Below are positions 10,831-23,015 of a stretch of 64,000 bases of DNA, one piece after another. Below the pieces are notes generated by a model. The model worked only from the letters and a program-made list of their open reading frames with translations. It was not told the DNA's origin and made no database searches. How positions within the stretch are numbered: position 1 is the first letter of the stretch; each line of letters opens with the position of its first letter. Made by a program: the position numbers and the translations under genes. The stretch lies in the NCBI RefSeq assembly GCF_030445035.2, contig NC_092216.1:15625405-15689404 (forward strand), written 5' to 3'. The DNA is from Dasypus novemcinctus. Taxonomy: Eukaryota > Chordata > Mammalia > Cingulata > Dasypodidae.

Positions 10831-13740
10831 TCGGCAAGCCACCTAGGAGTGAAGAAGTCAAGTAACCCTATTTACCACCTGACAAAGAATGGTGAGTCTA
10901 GGCTTTAACTCAGACATTGCCCATGCCCTCTTTTTTGCATCACCCTTTCATCCTACCATTTATTCAAACCCATTTTAAACCATGTTTCTGGATCTGCTGC
11001 CACAGGACATAATTATTCTATCGAGAGCTTTCCAGTTCCCTCTTCAGAGATGGCAGGGGTTAGTTCCTGCACAACATAGATTTAAGGAGGCTCTGGGCAG
11101 TGTGTGAAACTATCCTTGAGGCTTGAGTGGGATATTCCCTGAGTTGTTTATGAGACTGCCTGGAGTCTCTCAGGACCTCACATTTCCTCACCTGCTCAGG
11201 ATCATTTTCTAACACAGCTTCTGGTGGATTCTCCTCTAAGCCTGTTGGTTCCACCACTTGCATCTTTGGACTGATCTCCATAGGGCAACATCTCAGCCTG
11301 ACCAGGTTTTTCCTGTTCCCTCTTTAGAGGTAGCAGGGGCTTGCCCCATACAATGCAGATTCAAGGAGAACTTGGGTGACACATAAAACTGCCCCTGCTC
11401 ACTAGCCATGTGGCCTGAGTTGCAAAGAAGTCCAAAGAAAGGTCCCATAACTACCTCCATCATCTCATACATCCTCTTCCTGCCCTTCTCTCACCCCTAC
11501 CCCACCTTCTCTGTGATTTCCCTATCCTTTTCCTATGCTTTTATGACTATCATGTGTTGTGGCATCTCCTCAGGCCAATATTTGACTGCTTTCACTTCGG
11601 GCACCTTCAGTCTTCCAATTACTGCTGCCCTTCTCATTGTGTCTGTGAATGCTTCAGAAAAGGAAAATGTATTTCTTAGCAAGATGCCCACACTTAACCA
11701 TGCTCACTGGATTGTCCCTCCCTAGTCCCTTGAAGACTTTGAGATCCCTGTTAATCTGCTACTTCTGGTTCCCCCAAGGCTGTTACCCTGAAAGTTGCAG
11801 AACAATCAGTTAACTGCAAACCTTGATACCTGGAAGCAACTATTACATGAGTTACTGGCCTCCAGTCCCTAGTCTTACGGTTGATCTCAAAGTCTCTTTC
11901 ACAGTCACTTCCTAAGGTCTCTGCAAAAGTGGGCTGAAAGAAGAGTACCTGGGTAGCCCCTTTCCTAGGGAGGAGGTTCTGTCTTGTAGTTTCATACTAG
12001 GAACCAGACCCAGCCATCTCCCAACACCTCAAGGGCCCTGGGTATTTCCAGCTGCAAGGGATCCTGTTCCCCATTGTGCAGTCCATTAGGTCAGGTTAAG
12101 TGTAGGATGCCAGTGCCACTAAAATTGATGAATGTTTCATCTGCTGGGATAATGCGTGGCTCCTCTAGCATTCCCAGACTCCCACTAGGTTCTCTCCTCA
12201 GGACTGGGACAACCTGCCTACTGGTCCTCTAAAAAAGAAGGTAAACTTTGTTTGCAATACCTGTGACTGCTATGCAAATTAGAGGACAGCCAAGAGTGGC
12301 CTCTGAATGGACCCTGAATTAAAACCTTATACTCCAGTTAGATCTCCTGTGTAAGAGCGCTATTAGATCCTGACCTTAAGGAAGGACAGAACCTCCTAGG
12401 AACTCACTGCATTAGCCAATCTCCCCAGATATCCATAGGAAGCTGCAAAAGATTTCCATAGGTCCCCATACTTTCATGAACTTCCTTTTAGAATCAGCCT
12501 TCACAGTTTTCAACAACCAAGACTGTGCCACTGAGGAAGAAAAGGTAAGAAGGGGCAGGCAATGGTCTGCAAACAGGCTTACCTTTCTGCTTCTCTTAAA
12601 GTAACCCTGTCATGTTGGGGCAACCTGAACCCAGGCTCCAGGTCAGCATGAAGCTACTTCAAGCATGGAGAGGTGTGGGAAATGAGACATGGGAAACAAG
12701 GCTTATCCAGGCTGCCTCCCCACTGGGACCTGACAGAGCCTGACCCCAAGTATGTAATGGAGGGGCACTAGGATGGGGAATGCACCACTCCCCAGGACGG
12801 AGCTGGGCTCTCCTACAAGCCCCTTTCTCTATAATTGAGGAGGAATCTAGGGGCTTGAGGCCAGATGTTGCTTCTTGGAGCACAACCCTCCCTCCCACCA
12901 TGACCCATCAACCAGCAGGAGCCTTGGGTGACCTTGACATGGCAGGTAAGATTAAATTCTTGATTGACATGCAAGCCAATTCCTTGGTCCTGAACTGCCA
13001 CGCCAGACCTCTCTTGTCTTGGTCATGCCTAATAAGGGGAGTGGATGGGGAATAATCAAGATCTAGGCCGTTCCTAAACTTTTCCCCTGCAGAACAGGAA
13101 ACCTCACAAGCCATCAATTCCTAGTTATTCCAGAATGCATGGTTCCATTACTGGGAACAAACCTTCATTCCTTGGGAGCCACCATCTGATTAACAGACCC
13201 AGCCTGTCCCCAGGTGTCTGGTGTCTCAGCAATGAGAGCTTGTGAACCTGGATTGAAACAATTTGTCTTACTCTAGTGCTAGCATCAGAACTGGGACCCA
13301 CCCAAGTGTAATCCCAAGAATTGGCCAATCAATTAAATTCCTCAGGATGGGACCCAGGAATTGCAGGTCAAGCATTCCAGGCTCCCCCAGTTTCCATTGC
13401 TCATAATACCCTATGCACATCAACCTTATGCACAAAGGAAGCAGTATCCCTTCAAGGAGGAAGCGTTAATGGCCTCTGGCCCACGACTAAAAATTCCTGG
13501 AGAATGACCTTCTGGTTCCCTGCCAGTCCCCTTGCAACACTCCGATTCTTCCAGCAAAAAAGCCCACAGGAGTTTACCCCTCATGAGAAGTAACTATTGG
13601 AGATGCTGCTCCCAGAGTAGCTCCAATTTGTGTCTCAGCAGCCAAAAATCTTTCCTGGATCCCTCAGCACTACACTGGGCAACTGGCCAGGGACTTCCCT
13701 GGAAGCACAAACCTGGAGGATCCAGGTGAGGTTTCTGCTA
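10831..13740 (+). other. Probable ERV internal sequence after LTR A
   Basis: Just after the LTR there is a donor-like AATG|GTGAGT at about 10888-10896, as expected for a proviral leader. Two diverged copies of a block ('ttccctctt.agaggtagcagggg... gattcaaggag') lie at about 11035 and 11315. Short open frames occur (11408-11725 plus, 13321-13593 plus), but no retroviral motif is certain. The assignment rests on position between two related LTRs. Confidence 0.4.
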
Positions 13741-14380
13741 AAGGTGGACATGGCCACCTTCTGTAAAGATAATTCATTGTATCTATATCCCTAACTAGCT
13801 AACAACAAAAACTAATAAAAAGTAGTTTTAGTTCCTTAGTTAATAAACAAAAGTGCCCAGTTTGCTTTTAAAATTTACTAGAAACTGTAACAGAGTTAAG
13901 ACAAAAATCATTACATAGATGCCTTTATATTATAAAACAACAAAAAAGAATAATACTTGAAACTGCTAAAATGCGCTGGATTTGGTCTAAACTTATTATT
14001 GTGATGGTAGCTCTAAATTGAACTTACCTTTGCTTATGGTTATTTCAAGAGTAGTTTCACCCTCTTCTATGCCAACCATTGTGATGGTAATCCTAGACCA
14101 AACTTAACAATTTTTAATGGTTATTTGGAGACTAGCCTCACCCTTGTGTATTCTTCCTATTGTATGAAAACTTACCTTTGCTTATGGTTATTTCAAGACA
14201 AGTCTCACCTTTTGTGTGTATTTACCATTCCAAGCATCAAAAACAGCTGGTCATTTGAGTAACTAGTTTTCACTGAGAGTTCAATGACCTCAGTGAGTAT
14301 ATACCAGATTTGGTATTGCTTATCCAAGGTCTCTCAAAGTCAAAATGGGAAATAAGCAGACCTGAAGTAAAGGAAAATAT
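13741..14380 (+). repeat. LTR-like element with internal ~80-bp repeats; inverted copy at 20170-20640
   Basis: Contains two to three degenerate units beginning 'attgtgatggta' and ending 'atggttatttcaagactagtctcaccctt' (about 13999, 14079, 14157). The reverse complement of the same sequence, including 'ataatataaaggcat' and 'catgtaatgatt', is at 20170-20640. It probably belongs to one retroviral LTR family. Its borders are unknown. Confidence 0.55.
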
Positions 14381-14920
14381 TGTAGATTGTATTTTAAAGC
14401 ATTGAGAACAATTTCGTTATAAGCCAATGACAGCAAAGAAAGTTTTTGGGCAAATCTGTATGGTCATAGTGCAGATTAAAATAATAAATAATAGTCTTCA
14501 AAGTGATCTTTTGAATATAATGTTATTTTACAAGTAAACAGTATGTAAAAGGATGAAAGTTATAAGTAAAATTAGTGAGTTGTGTGTTTTGTTTGTGCAT
14601 ATAACTCTTTATTTATTCAGTGCATATGTATAGTTAAACCACCAAATGGCAATATCAAATTAACAAAGTCAAAATACTTCGAAGAGCTCTATTCAAATAG
14701 TTAACAATTAAATAAGAATTTACATATGTAAATGAATATTCCTGGAGCCAAACCAGAGAAGCCAGGCAGGATGAAAGGTCACATAAAAATCTAAATAGAG
14801 AAACTATTGATTGAGAGAAAAAAGTTTTTCCTAAATTCCTTGATTTACCTTGCCTTCTCTCCCAATCCCCTCCATCCACCCAAATGACTCCATCATCTGT
14901 TCGGTCAATGCTTTTGCTAA
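14381..14920. other. Unassigned AT-rich sequence
   Basis: No recognised feature. Confidence 0.4.
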
Positions 14921-14924
14921 TTGT

Positions 14925-15272
14925 TTCCTCCTTGTTGAATTTTTTTCTTTTTGCTCATTGTAGCTCATTGTTTTTGGTTCATTGTTTGCTCACTGTCTGT
15001 TTTTTCTTTAGGAGACACTGGGAATCAAACCCAGGACCTCCCTTATGGGAGGCAGGCACTAAGCAGCTTGAATCACATCTATTCCCTGCTTGTTCATTTT
15101 TGCTGATTTCTCTGCTCATTGTTTTGCTCACTGCTTGCTCATTGTTTCTGCCCAATGTCTGCTTGTTGTCTCCTTGTTGCTTTTCTTCTTTAGGAGGCAC
15201 TGGGAACTGAAACCAGGATCTTCCATGTGGGAGGTGGGCACTCAGCTGCATGACCCCCATCTGCTTCCCCTG
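14925..15272 (-). mobile_element. Dimeric DAS-type SINE, minus strand
   Basis: Two tRNA-derived units in a row on the minus strand. Each has a B-box region ('ggtcctgggtttgattcccag' and 'gatcctggtttcagttcccag') followed by 'tgcctcctaaagaa' and a tail of repeated 'caatgagcaaa'. This is the classical structure of xenarthran DAS SINEs and the best lineage marker in the window. Confidence 0.85.
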
Positions 15273-17342
15273 CCTTCTCTTTGAGAGCTATGGGGACAGG
15301 GGTAGGTGTGATAGCATTGGGAAATACAAGTTTAGCTTAAAACTCTATCTAGCAGATTGGGAAATTAAGATGTCAAGGACAGAAGAAGTCCTACACAATA
15401 AACCTTGGTTTGCATAGTTTATCCTGTAATTCCCCACTTTAAAACTTTTGACAGCCTAGGAATGAAAATAATTATTAATCCCATTGCCAGATTTCAGTAA
15501 ATAAAGATAAAGTCCCTGAAAGCTTTGGGAGGGTTTCTCTATATTATGATAAAAACAATTTAAACAAGTATAACATATTCTGGATCAGGAATCAGTATGC
15601 TTTCAAGGTTATTTGTTTTTAAAATATTATATTTAAGAAAGAGGTTTCAGCCTACTGTGAAAAAAGGAGATTTCTTGCATAAACTATAATTGTTTCCCTT
15701 TTATTTGGCTTGGGTATAATCTCCTATGAAAATAAATTAGCATTATAGTTATTAGAGCTTTTCAATGATGAAAATTGTAAATTTGTGTTTAATGAAATTA
15801 AATTAAAGAAGAAAATGTAGATCTGTCCTAAAGTGAAATGTGCACTCTTCACAGAACAGCATGAGGAATGTAAGACAAAATAATTTCATTGGTTGCTAAG
15901 TATAATTTAATAAACTTACTTAAAAGTGAAGTAACTATTCTATGTGTTTACAGGTGGTTCTTGGATGTTTGGAAAAACATTTTCTAAAATGAAGTATTTA
16001 AATGGCTAATTCCAGGAAACCATTACTAAATAGAAACCTGAATTGGTATTGATAACAAAAAGCAAATTCATAAAAGGGAAAACCTGTCAGAGGCCAGCTC
16101 AATCTGCATATTAAGGTGGTGTGTGTGTGTGGGGTAAAAATCTTAATTTTATTGGTAATCGTAAATTTTCATAAAATGAGAAACGTTTTCCCCCATACTG
16201 CTAAAGTAAAATGCCTGTTAATTAACATAATCATGGTAAAATAGTAAAAGTAAAAAGAGAAGTAATAAAAATAGTTTTAAATTGATGTATTATAAATTGC
16301 ATTAGAAATATTTGGAAAGTGTGAAAATTAGAAGGGATAGACTTGAATATTGTTAAACTATTGTGCAGTCAAACCAGGAATCCAGTTCCCTGCCTGGTGG
16401 CTGTCCATTTGAGTTATTGGCTAGATTGGTAGCTACAACCCTTAATAAAAAAGGATCTAACACATCTCCTTAAATAGATGGAAATACTGCTATAGACTTC
16501 TGGAACTCTGCCTGCTGGTGATGGCTAGATAGTGCTAGATCTATGACAGACATTGCCTGCAAAATGGCTCTGTTTCACAGTGCCCAAAGGTGCTAAGCAT
16601 CAGGCTGGTGACACACTAGTGCCTCTGTCTAGGACCAATGATGCAGCAGCACACTGACTTTGTGAAGTACATACCAAGTGGAGCAATAATTACCAGAGTA
16701 ATGTGAGTAGAATCTAAGCAAACACAACTGGCATTATGGCCAGCTACCATGCAGAGACAACAAGTATGGTTTTGCAAACCTGGAGCTTTCATCTCTTAAC
16801 TGCAACTAAAAGAGGAACTTGCACATTGATTAGTGCACTGGTAATATTAAGTGCTGTACCTATATACCTGATGAATATGTTAGTACCTCTCCTATTCTAG
16901 GTCATATGCAGAGGGATATCAACCCCTTAAAAATCTTAGTAAACTTGATTCATTTTCTGAGTAATTAATGAATGTGCCTACAAGATCAAAGAATGATTCT
17001 CTTAAATACTGTAATTTGCTTGCCATATGCTTGTCTTGTTGTTGTCTGTATAGTCTTTGTTAGTGTACATCTAGAGCATACTACAAAATGATATAAAGTT
17101 TTTCCTCACCCCTGATCAGCAGGCAGTAACTTCAAAGGGTGAAACCCTCACCCATTCTCACATTTGCTGCTACTTAAACTACCAGGATGGAATTTTCTTT
17201 CTTAGCAGAAGCAAGGCTCACCTCTTCTTATCTCCATTATGGGCAGGCTTATGCTCACTAGAGTATATTGCCCTCCCCATATCTTATAGACTCACCAATC
17301 AATGCAGCACACCCATTCCCTGTGTTCCTAACCTTTTCTTGC
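15273..17342. other. Unassigned sequence, possibly ERV internal or old repeats
   Basis: AT-rich from 15.3 to 16.3 kb; a short GT run lies near 16123. From 16370 to 17120 the sequence is more complex but has no long frame and no motif I recognise. Confidence 0.35.
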
Positions 17343-17964
17343 TGTTTAGTCAACCAAAGGGGTACTGATGCAAAATATCAGAAATTGGTTGGTTTTTATA
17401 AGGGGTGTTTATTTTGGGTAGAAGGCTACAGGTTACCAGGCCAATAAGCTTATGTTACTTCCCTCCCCAAAGTCTTTCACCATGTGTTGGAACAAGACGG
17501 CTGCTGACATCTGCCAGGGTTCAGGATTCCTCTTCCTATGGCTCATGTCTCTCTGGAATCAGCTCCTCTGTTTTTTCTGCAAGATCAGCTGTAGACTATG
17601 AGGCTGTCTAGACTTTGTCCCTCTCCACAAATTTAGCTGTAGACTATCAGGTGAACAACTCTGTTTTTCTCCTGGGGCTTTGCTGTGTTTAAGGAGCCAT
17701 CCCTATTAATCTGTGCTCTTCTCCTGTGTGTTCACTTCCCAGGCTCTAACTCAAAACTGCAGCATCAAAATTCCAACATCAAAATTCTAATTAACTCCTC
17801 TACTCCATGGAGTAGTTTTATCATATGAGTCCTGGCCCCTTGGTCCTACTGATGTAGCCCAGTCAAAGCCTTAATCATAATTTAACCATGCCCAAGCACA
17901 GACAGCTTACAAACATAATCCAATATCTATATTTGGAATTCATAAACCATATCAAACTGCTACA
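17343..17964 (-). mobile_element. Solo LTR, class III (MaLR-like), minus strand
   Basis: On the minus strand it starts TGTAGCAGTTTGATATGG and ends in ...GGTTGACTAAACA, giving a TG...CA element of 622 bp. It is the same family as 60527-61033 (shared start, 'gaattccaaatatagatattggattatgtttg', and 'tgatgcaaaatatc' near the end). Flanks CTTGC and CTGAC are a poor target-duplication match. Confidence 0.72.
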
Positions 17965-18264
17965 CTGACTCATACCACTTTTAGGTCCACTCTCAATCTC
18001 TGTTAGCCTTTCAGCCACTTGTATTTCTAAAGCCCTAGCCATGTTTATTTCTTCCAGGTTAGATGCTCTACAAAGCAAATTAATGATCATGTGAAGATTC
18101 TAGCTAGTCCCAGTCACCATCCCAGCAATATCTCCTCTCAGCCTCAATAGAATAGCCAGGGAGAGTTTAACACTCTGTGAGTCAGGGGCAATAATAGCAG
18201 AAAGTAGTTACAGAGAAATGACCACGACCCTTTAGGTCTCTCTTAAGTGTTCAGGCAGCCTACA
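17965..18264. other. Unassigned sequence before LTR B
   Basis: Contains a minus-strand frame (17875-18090) with no recognised product. The right part may be U3 of LTR B. Confidence 0.35.
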
Positions 18265-19370
18265 CCTGGAACCTGAGGGAACAAGGTGCCACAGGAAGAA
18301 AGGGATGGGGATAAAACAGTTGTGTGTGGAACTCCTGCTTACAGTTGCCCTTTTTTTCCTGTGCCTAACAACAGAAAATCCAGATAAAAAGGGAGCAGTC
18401 AGTCGCCCAAGCCTGAGTACCTGAAGGAATAGATAATGAGAAGCCATTAGTACCCCTCTCCTGACCCCAACTCAGCCCGGCAGACACTCAGAACCAATGA
18501 AAATGTTGCGCCTCTAATCCTGCTTCTGTGTACTTAGAACCAATGAGAAGGTCATAACTCATGGATATGAGATTTTTGTGACCCCCAAAGAGAAAGCCTG
18601 TGTTTGTAACCTATTCTTCTGGGTTTGATCCCCTTTGATTATATTGGATTCACTTGTGGGGCTCTTGATTAAATTAAGGGTGTGTTAAGATTAGTGCTTT
18701 GCTTTGACCATGTCATTCTGTAAGGTGTGACTGAGGTTGAGTCCCTGCCCCCTTCCTGAGCTGATACAAATGGACACACAGGAAGAGAGAGGCTCTCTCC
18801 TTTCATCCTGGAGCCCTGGGAAGAGAGATCAGCTATTCACCAAAAGAACTGGAAAAATATCAAAGATCTGGAAATAAATGAGCCCTATGCCAGGAGAGAG
18901 AGGATGCCCTGAGAGATAAGCCCTATGCCAGCCAGCAGCTGAGAGAGAGGAAGCCCAGAGGGGAAAGTGGAACATTTGCAGGGATCAACGAACATCTTGA
19001 TTCAAAGCATGGCAGCTGACATTGGGGAGAAATCAGTCCTGAGTTGGACTCTTTAGGTCCTTGTAACTGTAAGCTTTTACCCAAATACATGCCTTTTTTA
19101 AAAGCCAACAGGGGCTGGTACTTTTGCATCTGCACCCCTTCGGTGGACTACCACAACACATAAACCCTCATTTACATGGAGGAATACGGTGGACAGGAAG
19201 GCCAGCCTTATATAAGACTGAAGCCCCTGTCCCAGCATACATCTCACCCTTGTTCATGCCCACACTCAAGCTTCAAGTGTGCACTGTTGCCTTCCTTCAT
19301 TTCTCATTAAACCCTGTACATGCTTAACCTATCAATGCACATCTTTCTTGCAATGTAGCCCAGATCCTGG
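18265..19370 (+). mobile_element. LTR B, split by a nested LTR
   Basis: Second copy of the LTR at 10331-10830, in the same orientation. The left part (18265-18560) and right part (19165-19370) are separated by a nested element. The right part has a TATA-like 'cttatataagac' at about 19207 and an ATTAAA signal. Together with LTR A it could delimit one provirus of about 8 kb that includes later insertions. Confidence 0.7.
18561..19164 (+). mobile_element. MaLR-like LTR nested inside LTR B
   Basis: Starts near TGGATATGAGATTTTTGTGA and ends near 'tttgcatctgcaccccttcggtggactaccacaaca'. The end resembles the 'gtattttgcatcagcatgcc' end of the LTR at 60527-61033. The sequences at its two edges rejoin to restore the LTR A order ('aaggtcataactca' with 'catttacatggagga'), which demonstrates the insertion. 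Confidence 0.72.
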
Positions 19371-20169
19371 AAACCCACCACTGGAAACACAAGGACCAGG
19401 TGTGTATCATGAAGCCAAACAGGGTAGGGGCACAGAGGAGAATGAACAGATACAGACCAGGTACCGCACCTAGATGGAAATGGCCCCAGGGAAAGGTAAC
19501 TGCAACAAACTGGTGTGTGTACAAGTCTCTTGGAATGCCAGCCAGGGTTTTAATGGACTCCTTTTCTCTCCCATTCCTCCCTTCCTTTTTCACCTAGGTC
19601 AGGAAACTAATTCAGAGAGAGTGAAAACACTGACTCTAGTCACTTTATACTTTGTTGACGGCAGTGAGACTGCAACCCTGAGATGCCCTCAGGAACTGTG
19701 TAGAGGAGGAATGTGACTTCTAGCTAGAGAAAGATCCAGGGTAAATGCTTTCATTTACTGAACTTTTACTAAGACTGTTGGGTACAAAGCACTGCAAATA
19801 TGGGGTCACAGTGGCATGAGCCCTTAAGGAACCAAGCAAGGGAGACTGTTACGTGCCCAGTAACAGAGGTCATGAAGGGCAGTCATGAAGGGGAAAAGGA
19901 TGTCAACCATTCCTGGAGTTCCACTTTTAAATTCAGCTCCCAGTGGGGCTTATGGGAGCCTAGTAAGTCAGAGGGCATCCTGTACAAAAGGACCCCTCTA
20001 CAATCCCACTCTAGTTGATTGTATGTGAAATTGTTCTCCCAGGTGTGGAGTGGAAGAGGAGTTACTTGGGCCAGCGCCCTTCACTTGACCTTCCCTGCAA
20101 AGGAAACCCCACAGGGGTTCCTCTGGGCTCTGGCCTGGAGCAAGCAAATTGGAGTCCACACCACAATGA
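19371..20169. other. Unassigned sequence after LTR B
   Basis: Short frames only. May be flanking DNA or further retroviral sequence. No decisive motif. Confidence 0.35.
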
Positions 20170-20640
20170 TCATGAGATAAAGCAGGTTTATTAACACGTG
20201 CTGAAGGACAGGAGACAGGGATATCCAAATCTGCCTTTTCTGAATTAGGAGAGCAGGAATATTTATGGATTCAAACAGGAAGTTAGAGCGATTACTACCA
20301 CAATGGCAAGTATACAGAAGGGTGAGCCTAGCCCTGAAAAATAATCATAAATAAAGTGAGTCCAGTCTAGAATTACCATCACAACAGTATGCATACATAT
20401 GATGAGGGTAAGTCTACAGCAACCACAAACAGGGGTGAGCCCTGTTTAGAATGACCATCACAATAATCAGGTCCAAGCTAAATCCACTCAGTTTCAGCAG
20501 TTTCAGATTTTACATTTGCTATTTTATAATATAAAGGCATGCATGTAATGATTCTGTAATCAGAATTATTTGTTAATTCTTAACAGGCATACCTGGAGGG
20601 TCTGAATTTGCTTCCCTAGGACTGTGGAGAAATTATTCTA
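20170..20640 (-). repeat. Inverted copy of the ~80-bp-repeat LTR-like element
   Basis: Reverse-complement counterpart of 13741-14380, with units containing 'accatcacaa' and 'gggtgagccctg' at about 80-90-bp spacing. The match runs to about 'ctgtaatcagaattatttgttaa'. Confidence 0.55.
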
Positions 20641-22734
20641 AAGCAAATTGAGGAGAAAACATTTTTAGCTCCAGTACTCACTGCAGTTCTCTTCCTTGAA
20701 CTGGACAAATAGGAGAGTAGTTTATCCCCAAAATCTCCTGGAGGAGCTGGTAAGGGAATATGTCTTTCTTAACAAAACAAACCTAGACTCTCCAAGGTTT
20801 AGCAGCAGAAGAGCCTCTCACCCAGAGAAGAAGCTGGCTTAGTACTCAATCCTCCAACCCCCCCAAGTCCACCTGCCCTTTAGGGGTGCTCGGTGTGCTC
20901 ACAGTGGTCCTCCCTTCAGCCATCTGGGCAAAGCCTCTGCCCTTGGGTTCCCTAGGCAGAGGTGGAAAACACTAGAACTTTGAAAGCACATTCCTGACTG
21001 GTAAGAGGGAATTGTTGGAAATGAATGAAAGGCACCAAGGAACACTGGAGCAGTTCGGCTTGGACCAACATGGTGGGTCCAAGTTTAATCAGAATCCCTA
21101 GCTCTGGAGCATAGCAATTCCTACTATGCCAGCACACTACTCAAGTCTCTGTAATTCCCCATACCTGGGAACACCCTTTGACTAACCACAACCTCCAGGA
21201 AGCCGAGCTGTCCCTAAGTAACTCTGCCAGAACTTCCCCTCCCCATTTAGGTTACTAGTTCCAGGATCCTTGAAGGGCCTCTAAAATCCTTTAACCCAGA
21301 GCTTCCCAAGCATAAGTGGGTGGCTAATGAGCCTAGATGAGGACCGTGTCACCTCTTCAAGGCCTGGAGAGCCTGAGGGTAGCACATGTCCTCGTTTGCT
21401 TACCTTTGAGGGCTATACAAATAATATCGTGTTATATGTGTATCAAGGTTGGGAAACACTGCTAACTTGTAGTAAGTGTGACATTCATGCCACAAAGTGT
21501 TATCCACACACATAAATCAGGAGGACCACATGGTCTTCCACAGAATATGAGTATGCTTAGGTATTCACTCAGGAAGCTTTTGATGGAGACACTCTTTGTC
21601 TGTTCAACAATGTGCTTGGGGGGATTGTGGGATGGCCGAAGGATACCCTGATTGCCAGGAACCAGCCCCTTCCTAAGGAAACCTACTGTGTCAAGAGACA
21701 TAAGCCCCACAGGGCTGAAAAACCCATAGTGTTACCTCTAAAGCCAGGAGAAAGAACAGGTCTTAATTTTACTACTCATGGCATATATATTTTTTAATCT
21801 ATACATATGCTACCATGCAGATAGCATATTTTTGTCCACATTCTAGATTTGGCTAAGGAAAGTTTCCTCCAAATTCTGAGTAGCCAAATTTGCCAAACAG
21901 GGACTTGGGTGATGGATTTCTGTTATTTCTCAACGTTATACCAGCTGACATCAAAGTAATGGCAGGTATTAAAAGCAATCCTGGTGCTTAGTGGCAAGCC
22001 CTCAGTGCCAGGAATGCTCATCCCTGGGAGTCTGAATATGGCATAAAATTGTAAGGATATAATAGGGTCCACCAGCAGCACTGCTCCTGTAGTGCAGGAA
22101 GGGTATGGCTGTCATGGCCCTGGGGTTGAGTCTTCTTAGAGAAGCTCAACCAATAGGGCTCCCAGTCCATGGTGATGGAGCCTACCAAGAAGTGGGTGAA
22201 AACCAGTTACTGCATTGCCAGGGAAAGTTAACCCCCACAGTCAGTATTTCAATAAACTTTAGGTCTTGCCTCCTTGCAAATCATCTATAGATCTCAGATT
22301 GAAACCTAACAAGGTTTATATAGAAGCAGCCACTCCCAGGAGTCTTTGTGACTGTGTTTCCTCCAAAAACTGACTCTTGGTTTTATTTTAATAAAGAGTA
22401 CATTGGAAACCTTTTAAAAAATAAAAAGGGTGTGATGGGGAAATGTAAGTCTCCCCCACTCAGTTTGCCTCTTTACAGCCATAGCCCTAAATTTTTTGCT
22501 TACCATTTGCAGGTAATCTATTTTAAGTCTAAGTTTCAAACCCACAGAAAAAATAACAGAATAATGAAAAGTCAAATAGAAAGGTAATTTTCAAAAGTGC
22601 TGTATTTATTCCATATACAAAGATTTAGAAATAATTAAATACCCTCTCAAAGATTCGAATTAATTTAACTGTATCTTTAAGCATCTCCAGGAGTACTCTG
22701 CCTTTATAAGGTTGTTTGCTTGTTCATCATGCTC
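20641..22734. other. Unassigned sequence
   Basis: GC content is moderate to 21.4 kb. At 21590-21800 a plus-strand frame contains P-L-K-P-G-E-R-T-G-L-N-F, which hints at retroviral pol-type sequence, but I would not assign it. No full gene. Confidence 0.35.
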
Positions 22735-23015
22735 CCCCAGCCTTATCAACATGCCTTGTGCATAGCAGGCATTTAATAAAGCTTGTGCAATTAAATAGTA
22801 CAGTCTATCCATGAGTTAGTATGGTGGGACCAGCATGCTTAGATTTGTAACTTGGCCCAGTCTCTTACCAGCTGTGTGACCTTAGGCGGCTCTTAGACTC
22901 TGTCTCACTTTTCCCACCCCAAAATGGCAGAGGAGGTAATAATACAACTTAATTCAGAATGTTGTGTCAATTAAATTACTTGCTGGACAGAGCCTGGTAC
23001 ACAGAAAATGCCACT
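22735..23015 (+). mobile_element. MIR SINE
   Basis: Recognisable MIR core: 'taccagctgtgtgaccttaggc', 'ctgtctcacttttcccacccc aaaatg', 'gaggtaataata' and 'agcctggtacacag'. A 3'-end-like fragment ('gtgcatagcaggcatttaataaa') lies at about 22755-22790. It is old and diverged, as expected for MIR. Confidence 0.82.

Noticed and set aside
21612..21797. Retroviral dUTPase or pol fragment
   Set aside because: Only one short motif-like stretch, no collinear neighbouring domains; too weak to annotate.
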